From: Actinomyces oris
GTDB taxonomy: Bacteria > Actinomycetota > Actinomycetes > Actinomycetales > Actinomycetaceae
Assembly: GCF_001553935.1 (NCBI RefSeq)
Contig: NZ_CP014232.1
Location: forward strand, 2,170,001-2,234,000
DNA length: 64,000 nucleotides
Direction: 5' to 3'
Positions 27,608-35,716 of the stretch are shown piece after piece. The stretch's first letter is position 1, and each line of letters opens with the position of its first letter. A model generated the notes under the pieces. That model searched no databases. It worked only from the letters and a program-made list of their open reading frames with translations, and was not told the DNA's origin. The translations under genes were made by a program, and so were the position numbers.

Positions 27608-29257
27608 TCAGGCCTTGTTGCGGCGACGCAGCACCAGGGCGGCGCCTCCAGCCACGACCAGGAACGCGGCGATCCCGCCGAAGAGCAGGCCGTTGGCACC
27701 GGTGTGGGCCAGGGAACCGTCGCTGTCCTTGGTCGTCTCACCGCCGGCCCGGTTCTCCGAGGAGGAGTCCTTGGCGTTCGAGCTCAGGTTGTTGCCCTTG
27801 TCAGCCCCGGCCTTGTTGTCGCCGGCGTTGGCCTGCTTGTCTCCACCAGCCTGCTTGTCGCTGCCGGCGTTGGCGTTGCTGTTGCTTCCGCCGTTGTTGC
27901 CGCCACCGCTGTTCTCGGTGGTCTTCTGCTCGCTGGCCTTCTGCTCGGTGGTCTTGTCGCCGCCGGCCTGCTTGTCGCTCCCACCGTTGTTCTCAGAAGC
28001 CGAGCGCTCTGTAGTGCTCTGCTCAGTGGTCTTCTGTTCAGTGCTCTGACGCTCGGAGGTCGAGCGCTCGGTGGTGTTCTGCTCCGAGTTCTGACGCTCG
28101 GAGGTCGAGCGCTCGGTGGTCTTCTGCTCGGTGGTCTTGTCACCGCCGGCCTGCTTGTCGCCGCCGCCGTTGTTCTCGGTGGTCTTCTGCTCGGTGGTCT
28201 TGTCACCGCCGGCCTGCTTGTCGCCGCCGCCGTTGTTCTCGGTGGTCTTCTGCTCGGTGGTCTTGTCGCCACCGGCCTGCTTGTCGCCGCCGTTGTTGCC
28301 GCCGCCATTGTTCTCGGCGGTCTCGGTCTCGGTGGTGGAGCGCTCGGTGCTCTCGACGGTGAAGGTGTGCTGGGAGACCGTGGTGACGGTCTGGCTGGTG
28401 GCCGTCTCGCTGTGGTGGGAGCCGGTCAGAACCAGGACGTACTCCCCGTCGGGGGCGTCAGAGGGGGCGGGCAGGTTGCCCGTGAGGTTGCCGTTGGCGT
28501 CAACCGTCAGCTCACCAAGGGTGTAGCAGATGCTGGAGTCGCTCTTGCTCTTGAGGAGGACCGTTACCTTCTCGCTGGCGTAGAAGCCCTGAGCGTTGAA
28601 GGTGAAGGTCTGGGACTGGCTCTCCGTGCGGGTGGAGACCTCGTAGGAGCCGGAGATACGCGTGTCGTCGAAGTAGATCTGCGTCTGCTGCTGCTTGGTG
28701 ACCTGGGCCGTCTCAGTCTTGTCGCCGTAGGTCATGCAGCCGGCTCCGATGGTCCACCCGTCAGTAGTGGTGGCCGTGGTTGAGCCGATGGACTTGATGA
28801 GCGCCGCCAAGTCAAGGTCTGAGGTCCAGCTACCGTCTGCGGCCGCCTCGGTCTTGACGACGTCGGAAACGGAGCCGTCAGGTGCATACAGCGCGATGCC
28901 GACGGTGGCCTGCTTCCCAGTGCAGCCGGTTCCCGAGACGGTGAAGGACGTGTTGGTGCTGGTCGAGACGAAGGTCTTCTCCTGGGTGATCTTGAAGCTG
29001 CTGCCCTCACTCGTCTTACTGGGGGCAGGAGTAGCCTCGCTCGTCTTGCTGGGGGCCGGAGTGGCTTCGGCGGTCTTGCTGGGAGCCGGGCTGGGCTGAG
29101 CAGGGCCGCCGGAAGGCGTGGTCGCCTCGGCGGTGCTGCTGGGGGTGCTCGGGCTGTTGCTGTTGGAGCTGTTGGCGAGAACGGGAGAGGCAATGAGCGA
29201 GGCTCCGGTCATTGCGGCCACCGCGCTGGCTGCGGCCAAGGGGCGTCCAAGACGCAT
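27608..29257 (-). CDS. LAxTG-anchored surface protein with repeat-rich stalk
   Basis: The 549-residue precursor starts with a signal peptide (about residues 1-29, cut after VLA). A Pro/Thr/Ser-rich stretch follows, then a globular part (about 90-300) with two conserved cysteines (GTGCTGK and GAGCMTYG) that probably form a disulfide. Residues ~310-490 are a low-complexity Asn/Gly/Lys/Glu/Thr stalk with 21-residue repeats. The C-terminus has sorting signal LAHTG, a hydrophobic helix and RRRNKA. LAxTG is typical of class E-type sortase substrates in actinobacteria. It is paralogous to the protein at 30727-31689 (same signal peptide and cysteine motifs), and an LCP enzyme lies between them, as in the A. 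oris gspA-lcpA locus. Confidence 0.85.
   Translation of the reverse strand: MRLGRPLAAASAVAAMTGASLIASPVLANSSNSNSPSTPSSTAEATTPSGGPAQPSPAPSKTAEATPAPSKTSEATPAPSKTSEGSSFKITQEKTFVSTSTNTSFTVSGTGCTGKQATVGIALYAPDGSVSDVVKTEAAADGSWTSDLDLAALIKSIGSTTATTTDGWTIGAGCMTYGDKTETAQVTKQQQTQIYFDDTRISGSYEVSTRTESQSQTFTFNAQGFYASEKVTVLLKSKSDSSICYTLGELTVDANGNLTGNLPAPSDAPDGEYVLVLTGSHHSETATSQTVTTVSQHTFTVESTERSTTETETAENNGGGNNGGDKQAGGDKTTEQKTTENNGGGDKQAGGDKTTEQKTTENNGGGDKQAGGDKTTEQKTTERSTSERQNSEQNTTERSTSERQSTEQKTTEQSTTERSASENNGGSDKQAGGDKTTEQKASEQKTTENSGGGNNGGSNSNANAGSDKQAGGDKQANAGDNKAGADKGNNLSSNAKDSSSENRAGGETTKDSDGSLAHTGANGLLFGGIAAFLVVAGGAALVLRRRNKA
28113..28301 (-). repeat. 63-base in-frame tandem repeat in the surface protein gene
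   Basis: The unit begins at 28113, recurs at 28176 and again at 28239, the last copy diverging near its end. Each encodes 21 residues containing GGGDKQAGGDKTTEQKTT. Shorter 15-residue units rich in ERSTSERQ follow toward the C-terminus. Such repeats can change copy number and so stalk length. Confidence 0.85.
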
Positions 29258-29320
29258 GTGTCCTCCTAGGTCTGACGGGGGAACGATGGTTGTCGGCGAT
29301 CCGATTCTTCGCCGACTCGT

Positions 29321-29348
29321 TATCTACCGTAACGATGAATAGGTTGAA
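29321..29348 (-). promoter_or_regulatory. Candidate promoter of the 549-residue surface protein gene
   Basis: On the minus strand TTCAAC (29343-29348) and TAGATA (29321-29326) are 16 bases apart and lie 64 bases before the start codon. Confidence 0.4.
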
Positions 29349-29481
29349 GACGTGGGTCTCTGAAGTGATACCAGACACATAGATGAGTGTCCTCACTCAC
29401 GTGAAAAAGTGGGGTGCTGTGCGAGGAGGGCGACAAAAGGCTGATACGGCGGGAAAACCTCGGGGTCTCTCCGGCGAGTGA

Positions 29482-30573
29482 CTAGGCGCCCGCTGGCCGA
29501 CAGGTTTTGGGACTGTACCCATAGCGGGCCAACAGGTCACGCGACTCCTGGTTGGGGGAGACGATGATCGACTCGTCCCGTGGTCCCGTCGGAAGATCAA
29601 TGATCGTCGTGGCCCCGGCCCGCCTGGCCTTCGAGGCGCTGCGTCCCAGTGCGGCCAGGTCGCTGAGCCCAGTACCTGAGTCCAGGGTGATGTTCCCGGC
29701 CACGGTGTGTGCCAGCTGATGGAGTGAGACGGGGTTGCTGGCCTTCTGCCCGATGGCGGACAGCACGGCCTGCATCACGGTGGCCGTGGACTGGCTACGG
29801 CGTTGGGCGCCATCGGCCTGGCTCATGGTCACCCATCTGCCGTCGCGCAGGATCTCCGGGTGCCGTGAGCGGACAAGGGCTAGGGCGTCGATCCCGCTGA
29901 GTCGGTGGCGGCCGGCGGAGGAGAGGTTCAGTCCGGTGTAGGCGTCTCGAACCGGCTCGGGCACGTCCACCTCAATGCCACCCAGGGAGTCGATGATGGT
30001 GGCGAACTGAGCCATGTCGATGGTCACCAGATGCGTGGTGGGGATTCCGAGCCCGGTGCACAGGGCGTTGACCGTGTTCTGTGGTCCTGGAACGTAGGTG
30101 GTGGCCAGCCGGTCCAGCTCCATGCCCTTGCTGTTGATGGTCAGGTCCCGGGGCAGGTTGATGATGGTGACTCCCTCCTGGGAGGGGCGTACCAGGGCGA
30201 TGACATCGGCGCGGGAACCCTCCACCTCCTGAGTGGTTCCGTAACGGTTCTGGTCTCCCGGCACGGTGGCGCGAGAGTCGGTTCCCAGGATCAGCCAGGT
30301 CTCGCCCGCCGTCGGGGAGGACGTGGTGGGCATGGCGATGTCGACGCGTGCAGGGCGATGAGCCAGGACCGCCACATCCGCGCCCAGGGCCAGGGCGGTC
30401 GTCATGACCGCGGTGCTCAGGCCGACGACGATCCTGCGGCGCCTCGAGCAGCGCGTGATGCCTGTGCCGCCTCGGCCCTGGCGGCGTCGCTGCGGCAGGG
30501 GGGAGCAGGTATCGGTGGCGTCCGAGGCCTCCGAGGGGGCTGCGCTGTGCTCGTCGTGGGAGGTGGAGTCCAT
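29482..30573 (-). CDS. lcpA: LytR-CpsA-Psr (LCP) family glycopolymer transferase
   Basis: The 363-residue protein has a cytoplasmic polar N-terminus, one membrane helix (about residues 48-70) and an extracytoplasmic LCP domain (~90-275) with ILGTDSR, GSRADVIALVRP and INLPRDL, the motifs that bind the polyprenyl-phosphate donor. LCP enzymes transfer glycopolymers to the cell wall or, in Actinomyces, to a sortase-anchored protein (GspA). The gene sits between two LAxTG surface protein genes on the same strand, which supports the LcpA assignment. Its C-terminus contains a Cys that could pair within the exported domain. The start lacks a strong ribosome-binding site. Confidence 0.85.
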   Translation of the reverse strand: MDSTSHDEHSAAPSEASDATDTCSPLPQRRRQGRGGTGITRCSRRRRIVVGLSTAVMTTALALGADVAVLAHRPARVDIAMPTTSSPTAGETWLILGTDSRATVPGDQNRYGTTQEVEGSRADVIALVRPSQEGVTIINLPRDLTINSKGMELDRLATTYVPGPQNTVNALCTGLGIPTTHLVTIDMAQFATIIDSLGGIEVDVPEPVRDAYTGLNLSSAGRHRLSGIDALALVRSRHPEILRDGRWVTMSQADGAQRRSQSTATVMQAVLSAIGQKASNPVSLHQLAHTVAGNITLDSGTGLSDLAALGRSASKARRAGATTIIDLPTGPRDESIIVSPNQESRDLLARYGYSPKTCRPAGA

Positions 30574-30652
30574 GGTCTCAGTGTCCGCTTCGGGACGCTG
30601 CTGTGCCGTCAGGTGCGAACGCGCGCGCCGTGTGGCGGCGATGGGAACGAGA

Positions 30653-30693
30653 CCGCCGGGGAGACAGCACGTGCAGTGCTGTCTCCCCGGCGG
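30653..30693 (-). terminator. Hairpin after the 320-residue surface protein gene
   Basis: A perfect 18-base stem (30653-30670 with 30676-30693, loop GTGCA) lies between the surface protein and LCP genes. A smaller palindrome at 30702-30718 adjoins the stop codon. Both would reduce read-through into the LCP gene. Confidence 0.65.
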
Positions 30694-30726
30694 GAAGATG
30701 TTTCCAGTCAGACTGGAAGGAGGCGA

Positions 30727-31689
30727 TCAGGCCTTACGACGACGCACGACGAGGGCGCCGCCACCGATGGCCACGAGGGCCGCGGCAATGCCGCCGAAGA
30801 GCAGGCCGTTGGCACCGGTCTGGGCCAGGGGCTTGCCGGAGGTGGAGGCCGCCGGGGTGGCGTCGGTGCTGGCCGGGACGTTCACGTTGCTGTTGGAGGC
30901 GGGAGCGGTCGGGTTGGCGGTGGCGCCACCGTTGTCGGTGATGCCGTTGCTGCCGTCCTCCACGAGGTCGAGGGAGCCGCCCTTGGCGACGACGGTCTTG
31001 GTGCTGCTGCCGCCCTCGCCGTAACGGTCGCCCTCGATGGTCAGCGTGTACTCGCCGTCAGGCACGTTCGAGGGGGCCGGAAGCTCGCCCGTGACGTTGC
31101 CGTTGGCGTCAGCCTCCAGCGTGCCGACGGGGTAGGTCTTGGAGGAGTCGGTCTTGCTGACCAGGGTGAGGGTGACCTTCTCCTTGGGGGAGAAGCCCTT
31201 GACGTCCACCGTGATCTTCTGAGCGCCGTTCTCGTCGGTGGTGATCTTGTAGGTGCCGTCCACGTCGGTGTCGTCGAAGGCGATGCCCTGCTGGTCCTGG
31301 CCCTTCTCCTCGCCGTAGGAGACGCAACCGGCCACGATGGACCAGCCGTCGTCCGAGCCGTCCGTCTTGGCCTCAGCGCCAGTGGACTTGACCAGCTCGG
31401 GGATGTTCAGGGTGGTGGACCAGTTGCCCTCGGCGTCGGGGGTGGCCTTCACGATAGTGGACATCTCGCCCTTCGAAGTGTGGAGGGCGACGCCGACAGC
31501 CGCGTCCTTGCCGGTGCAGCCGGAGCCCGATACCGGGAAGGCGGTGTCCGAGGGGTTGACGATGACCTGCTGGTCATCGGCGATCTTGAAGGCGAGGGAG
31601 TCGCCGGCCAGGGCGGGGGAGGCGGCGAGGGAGGCGCCGATGGCGGCGGCCATCACGCTCGCGGCGGCCAGGGGGCGTCCAAGACGCAT
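30727..31689 (-). CDS. LAxTG-anchored surface protein (GspA-like candidate)
   Basis: The 320-residue precursor has a signal peptide (residues ~1-28) almost identical to that of the larger paralogue, a globular part with two conserved cysteines (GSGCTGK, AGCVSYG), VKGFSPKEKVTLTLVSK and PAPSNVPDGEYTLTIEGDRYG, and a C-terminal sorting signal LAQTG with hydrophobic helix and RRRKA tail. It lacks the long repeat stalk. ATG 31689 follows AGGAGC. Its position directly upstream of an LCP gene recalls GspA, the glycosylated surface protein of A. oris; the assignment is by context. Confidence 0.82.
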   Translation of the reverse strand: MRLGRPLAAASVMAAAIGASLAASPALAGDSLAFKIADDQQVIVNPSDTAFPVSGSGCTGKDAAVGVALHTSKGEMSTIVKATPDAEGNWSTTLNIPELVKSTGAEAKTDGSDDGWSIVAGCVSYGEEKGQDQQGIAFDDTDVDGTYKITTDENGAQKITVDVKGFSPKEKVTLTLVSKTDSSKTYPVGTLEADANGNVTGELPAPSNVPDGEYTLTIEGDRYGEGGSSTKTVVAKGGSLDLVEDGSNGITDNGGATANPTAPASNSNVNVPASTDATPAASTSGKPLAQTGANGLLFGGIAAALVAIGGGALVVRRRKA

Positions 31690-31754
31690 GAGTGCTCCTA
31701 GATATAGGGGGATAGGTGGCAACCGGTGAGTCGGGGTGTCACCGCGTTGCCCTC

Positions 31755-31783
31755 ACCTTAGCGTGCCTCAGGACGAGGTTCCA
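31755..31783 (-). promoter_or_regulatory. Candidate promoter of the LAQTG surface protein gene
   Basis: On the minus strand TGGAAC (31778-31783) and TAAGGT (31755-31760) are exactly 17 bases apart and lie about 65 bases before the start codon. Confidence 0.5.
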
Positions 31784-31789
31784 TGGTTT

Positions 31790-31821
31790 CTCGCGAATGA
31801 GGTATCGACCTCAGTCGCGAG
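31790..31821 (-). terminator. Hairpin after pepO
   Basis: CTCGCGA and TGAGGT arms pair with ACCTCA and TCGCGAG around a four-base loop, with one A/G mismatch. It lies between pepO and the promoter of the next gene on the same strand. Confidence 0.6.
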
Positions 31822-31892
31822 TAGTTGTGGATTCTTCCAAGTGTGGCAACGAGTTTCGGCCCCTGGTGCTTGAATCCAAGTGACCGGGCCAT

Positions 31893-34076
31893 TTACCAAA
31901 TAGAGACCCGTTCGTTTGGTGGCAACCACAAAGCGTCGTCGGAATCCACCGCGAAGGCCTTGTAGAAGGCATCCACATTGCGCACGATCCCGTTACACCG
32001 GAACTCCGCCGGCGAGTGCGGGTCGACGGTCAGAAGGAGCTCGGCATAGTCCGGACGGCTCTTGGAACGCCAGATCCGCGCCCAGGAGTAGAAGAAGCGC
32101 TGCAGGCCGGTGAGCCCGTCGATGACAGGAGCCTCATCCACTGAGGGGATACCGACGTCGGCCAGGGCCAGGGAGTAGGCCTTGAGAGCGATGCCCAGGC
32201 CGCCCAGGTCACCAATGTTCTCCCCGATGGTCAAAGCGCCGTTGACGTGCGGGATCTCCGCCTGCTCCGTACCCGCGTCCTGGTGCTTGGCGACGACGAC
32301 CTCGGGCGTGTAGGCGTCGTACTGGCTGATGAGTGCCCTCGTGCGCTCGGTGAAGGCCTCCCGGTCCTCCTGGGTCCACCAGTCACTGACCTTTCCGGTG
32401 CCGTCGAAGGTGGAGCCCTGGTCATCGAAGCCGTGGCCGATCTCGTGACCGATGACAGCACCGATGCCCGCATAGTTCACGGCGTCGTCGGCCTGCGGAT
32501 CGAAGAAGGGAGGCTGAAGGATCGCGGCGGGGAAGACGATCTCGTTCATGGTCGGGTTGTAGTAGGCGTTGACCGTCTGAGGGGTCATGTGCCACTCGTC
32601 GCGGTCCACCGGCTTGGTCAGCTTGTTCAGCGAGTAGGCCATGTCGGCCCGCTCCACGCTGCGCACCGAGGCCAGGACGTCGCCGGGGAGCACCTCGACG
32701 TCGGAGTAGTCGCGCCAGCGCACCGGGTAGCCGATCTTGGGGGTGAACAGCGCCAGCTTCTCCAGGGCCCGCTCCCGCGTGGCCGGACTCATCCACTCCA
32801 GCGAGGAGATGGACTGGTGGTAGGCCTCGATGAGCCGGCCCACCAGGGCCTCCATCGCCGACTTGTGCGACGGCGGGAAGTGCCGCTCCACGTAGATCTC
32901 ACCCAGTGCCTCACCCAGGCAGGACTCCACCAGGCCGACGCCGCGCTTCCAACGGGGCCGCAGCTCGTCGGTCCCCTGGAGCGTGCGGCCGTAGAAGTCG
33001 AAGTTCTCCTCCACGAAGGCCCCCGACAGCAGGGTGGCGCGTCCATGAACGGCATGCCAGGCGGCCCAGACCTTGAGATCCACCAGGGAGGTCTCCTGCC
33101 AGACGCCGGCCGCGTGGGGGAGGTAGTCGGGCTGAGTGACGATGGCCTCCTCGAGGAACGCGGTCTGCTCGATGCCGGCGCTCCGGGCGGCAGCGCGAAT
33201 CCCCTCGCGCCACTCGTCCCAGGGCAGGTCGGGGGCCGAGTCCACGATCTGCCGCCAGGACATCGGATTGTTCATCTTCTCCACGTCACGGCAGGTGACG
33301 CGGTCCCAGTGCCCCTTGGCCAGGGCGGTCTCCACGGCCATGACTCGCTCGGCGAGCTCCTCACCCGAGGCACCGAAGGAGTCCGTCAGCCCCGCAAGAG
33401 ACAGCATCCTGGCCACGTGCGCCACGTAGGCCTGGCGCAGCGGGGCCTGAGCCTCCTCGCGGTAGTAGGACTCGTCCGGCAGTCCCAGGCCCGACTGCCC
33501 CACCCAGCTCGTGTAGCGCTCCGGGTCATTGATATCCACCTCGACATCCGCGCCGACCACGCCCATGAAGCCGATCGGAGTCATCTCTCCCAGCGCACGG
33601 GCCAGCTCCTCCTTGGAGGAGGCGTCCAGCACCGGCGCCAGCTCCTCAGCCAGCGGCTCGGCCCCGAGCTCCTCCAGGTGGGCCTCGTCCATGAATGCCT
33701 CGTAGAGGGCGCCGACCCGGCCCCGGTTCGTGGCCAGGACCTCCGAGGCCCCCTCGGGTGCCACGGAGGAGAACTGCTCGGCGAGCTCCTCAACGATCTG
33801 CCGGCAGGCGGCCTCCGCCTCGTCGCGCAAGGTGGTGAAGGCGCCGCTGCTGGGGCGGTCCGCCGGGATCTCAGCGGTGGCGAGCCACTGGCCGTTGACG
33901 AAGCGGAACAGGTCGTCCTGGGGACGTACGGAGGTGTCGGTGTGCGCCGTCTCCAGCACGCCGGCGAGGACCGCCTCAGCGGTGGGGCTGGGGGAAGCCG
34001 TCGGCTGAGAGTGGTGGGCCGGTGAGTCCGATGCGGGGCCGGTGGGAGTCGATGAGGTCGCGCAGGCGTCAGTCAT
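31893..34076 (-). CDS. pepO: M13-family zinc metalloendopeptidase (PepO/Zmp1-like)
   Basis: The 727-residue neprilysin-type peptidase carries HEIGH near residue 545, the third zinc ligand in ENIGDLGGL and a C-terminal WLPPNERVSIW, close to the family's C-x-x-W ending. No signal peptide or membrane anchor is seen, so it is probably cytoplasmic or exported without classical signals, as for mycobacterial Zmp1. M13 enzymes cut small peptides. ATG 34076 is preferred; GTG 34085 is possible. TTAGCG eight bases upstream may be the -10 box of a leaderless mRNA. Confidence 0.92.
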   Translation of the reverse strand: MTDACATSSTPTGPASDSPAHHSQPTASPSPTAEAVLAGVLETAHTDTSVRPQDDLFRFVNGQWLATAEIPADRPSSGAFTTLRDEAEAACRQIVEELAEQFSSVAPEGASEVLATNRGRVGALYEAFMDEAHLEELGAEPLAEELAPVLDASSKEELARALGEMTPIGFMGVVGADVEVDINDPERYTSWVGQSGLGLPDESYYREEAQAPLRQAYVAHVARMLSLAGLTDSFGASGEELAERVMAVETALAKGHWDRVTCRDVEKMNNPMSWRQIVDSAPDLPWDEWREGIRAAARSAGIEQTAFLEEAIVTQPDYLPHAAGVWQETSLVDLKVWAAWHAVHGRATLLSGAFVEENFDFYGRTLQGTDELRPRWKRGVGLVESCLGEALGEIYVERHFPPSHKSAMEALVGRLIEAYHQSISSLEWMSPATRERALEKLALFTPKIGYPVRWRDYSDVEVLPGDVLASVRSVERADMAYSLNKLTKPVDRDEWHMTPQTVNAYYNPTMNEIVFPAAILQPPFFDPQADDAVNYAGIGAVIGHEIGHGFDDQGSTFDGTGKVSDWWTQEDREAFTERTRALISQYDAYTPEVVVAKHQDAGTEQAEIPHVNGALTIGENIGDLGGLGIALKAYSLALADVGIPSVDEAPVIDGLTGLQRFFYSWARIWRSKSRPDYAELLLTVDPHSPAEFRCNGIVRNVDAFYKAFAVDSDDALWLPPNERVSIW

Positions 34077-34172
34077 AGCGGACACGCTAACCCGCTCCGC
34101 TGCTCTCAGGTGTCCCGACGGCGCCCGTTCTCATGGTGCGAAGCGCTGTTCGCGTGAGGCACAATTCTGCCC

Positions 34173-34673
34173 ATGCGCATCCATATCGCCTCCGACCACG
34201 CCGGTTACGAGCTCAAGAGCGCCGTGATCGAGCACCTGAGGGAGCAGGGGCACGACGTCATCGACCACGGAGCCCACGCCTACGATCCGAATGATGACTA
34301 CCCTGCCTTCTGTCTGGCCTGCGGGGAGGCCGTCGTGGCCGACGCCGGGAGCCTGGGCATTGTTCTCGGGGGTAGTGGCAACGGGGAGCAGATCGCCGCC
34401 AACAAGGTCGACGGGGTGCGAGCCGCCCTGGCCTGGTCGATCGAGACCGCCCGACTTGCCCGCCAGCACAACAACGCCAACGTCGTCGCACTGGGTGGTC
34501 GCATGCATGACCTGGGGGCGGGCCTGGCCATCATCGATGCTTTCCTCGCCGAGCCCTTCAGCGGGGACGAGCGCCACGTGCGTCGCATCGCGCAGCTCGC
34601 CGACTACGAGAGCCGCGTTCATGACGCCGCCGCTCCAGCGGCTGATCCCGCCGGCGCCCCCACCGGGGCCTGA
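34173..34673 (+). CDS. rpiB: Ribose-5-phosphate isomerase B
   Basis: This 166-residue enzyme interconverts ribose 5-phosphate and ribulose 5-phosphate. The N-terminus MRIHIASDHAGYELK and GGSGNGEQIAANK are family hallmarks. The Glu in GNGEQ fits the mycobacterial type, in which Glu rather than Cys acts as base. The C-terminal tail is Ala/Pro-rich. It stops two bases before the DNA glycosylase gene. CACAAT seven bases before the ATG suggests a leaderless mRNA, because no ribosome-binding site is present. Confidence 0.93.
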   Translation: MRIHIASDHAGYELKSAVIEHLREQGHDVIDHGAHAYDPNDDYPAFCLACGEAVVADAGSLGIVLGGSGNGEQIAANKVDGVRAALAWSIETARLARQHNNANVVALGGRMHDLGAGLAIIDAFLAEPFSGDERHVRRIAQLADYESRVHDAAAPAADPAGAPTGA

Positions 34674-34675
34674 GC

Positions 34676-35677
34676 ATGCCGGAGGGGCACACCATCCACC
34701 GGCTCGCCGCCGCCCTTGACGAGCTCTACGGTGGTCAGAGCCTGCGCGTGCGCTCACCGCAGGGGCGCTTCGCCGACGGGGCGAGCCGCCTGGATGGTCA
34801 GGTCCTCCTGGGCAGCCAGGCTCACGGCAAGCACCTCTTCCTGCCTTTCGGCCCCCGCGCCGACATGTCTCTCGACGACGCCTCCGTCACCTGGCTGCGG
34901 ATCCACCTGGGCCTCTACGGGGCATGGACCTTCGACGGCGACCGTGAGTTCACGGCGCCCCACGCCATCGGGGCGCCGCGTCGCCGCGTCGGGGAGCGCG
35001 GTGAGCACGCCCTCAAGGGTGGGGGAGGATCAGCCCTGACCGGGCTGAACGGCGGAAGCCTCGAAGCCGAGGGGCAGGATGCAGCCACGCATGGGCCCGC
35101 CCCCGAGGAGTGGGAGCCGCCTGAGCCGCGCGGTGCGGTGCGGCTGCGGCTACTCGGCGAGCACGGGGTGGCCGACCTGACCGGACCGGCGGCCTGCGAG
35201 CTGCTGGACGCCGAGGGCGTGGCCGCCGTGCGCCGCCGCCTCGGCCCGGACCCGCTGCGCGCCGACGGCGACGTGGAGGCCTTCGTGGCCAAGGCGCGCT
35301 CACGGCGTAAGAGCATCGGAGAGCTGCTCATGGACCAGGCCGTCATCTCCGGAGCCGGCAACATCTACCGTGCCGAGACGCTCTTCCGCGTCGGGGTCTC
35401 GCCCTTCCGCGCGGGCAACCGCACCAGCGAGGAGCGGTTGCGGGCCATCTGGGAGGACCTGCGCCCCCTCATGGAGTACGGGGTGGCCACCGGCTTCATC
35501 ACCACCGTCGACCTCGACGACGTCCCCGCCCCCCTTCCACCTGACGACCCTGAGGCCGGCCGGTGGTACGTCTACCACCGCACCGGCCGCCCCTGCCTGC
35601 GCTGCGGGACCCCGGTGGCGGAGCGGGAGGTGGCGTCCCGCCGGCTCTTCTGGTGCCCGACCTGCCAGGCCCACTGA
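34676..35677 (+). CDS. Fpg/Nei-family DNA glycosylase (Nei-like)
   Basis: The 333-residue enzyme removes oxidised bases from DNA and nicks the abasic site. Pro2-Glu3 of MPEGHTIHRLA is the catalytic pair, with His instead of the Leu-Pro of Fpg, which places it in the Nei group. HGKHLFLPF gives the catalytic lysine, a helix-two-turn-helix has QAVISGAGNIYRAE, and a zinc finger CLRCG-CPTC closes the protein. An insertion of ~40 low-complexity residues lies near 105-145. It is probably co-transcribed with rpiB. Confidence 0.9.
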   Translation: MPEGHTIHRLAAALDELYGGQSLRVRSPQGRFADGASRLDGQVLLGSQAHGKHLFLPFGPRADMSLDDASVTWLRIHLGLYGAWTFDGDREFTAPHAIGAPRRRVGERGEHALKGGGGSALTGLNGGSLEAEGQDAATHGPAPEEWEPPEPRGAVRLRLLGEHGVADLTGPAACELLDAEGVAAVRRRLGPDPLRADGDVEAFVAKARSRRKSIGELLMDQAVISGAGNIYRAETLFRVGVSPFRAGNRTSEERLRAIWEDLRPLMEYGVATGFITTVDLDDVPAPLPPDDPEAGRWYVYHRTGRPCLRCGTPVAEREVASRRLFWCPTCQAH

Positions 35678-35716
35678 AACCGGCTGACGACCTCCGGACC
35701 CCACTAAGGTGGCGGC

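Noticed and set aside
27900..28340. CRISPR array at the repeated sequence
   Set aside because: The repeats are contiguous, in frame within a coding sequence and lack spacers.
34173..34673. rpiB as a galactose-6-phosphate isomerase (LacA/LacB)
   Set aside because: The GNGEQIAANK motif and linkage do not fit; the mycobacterial RpiB pattern is closer.
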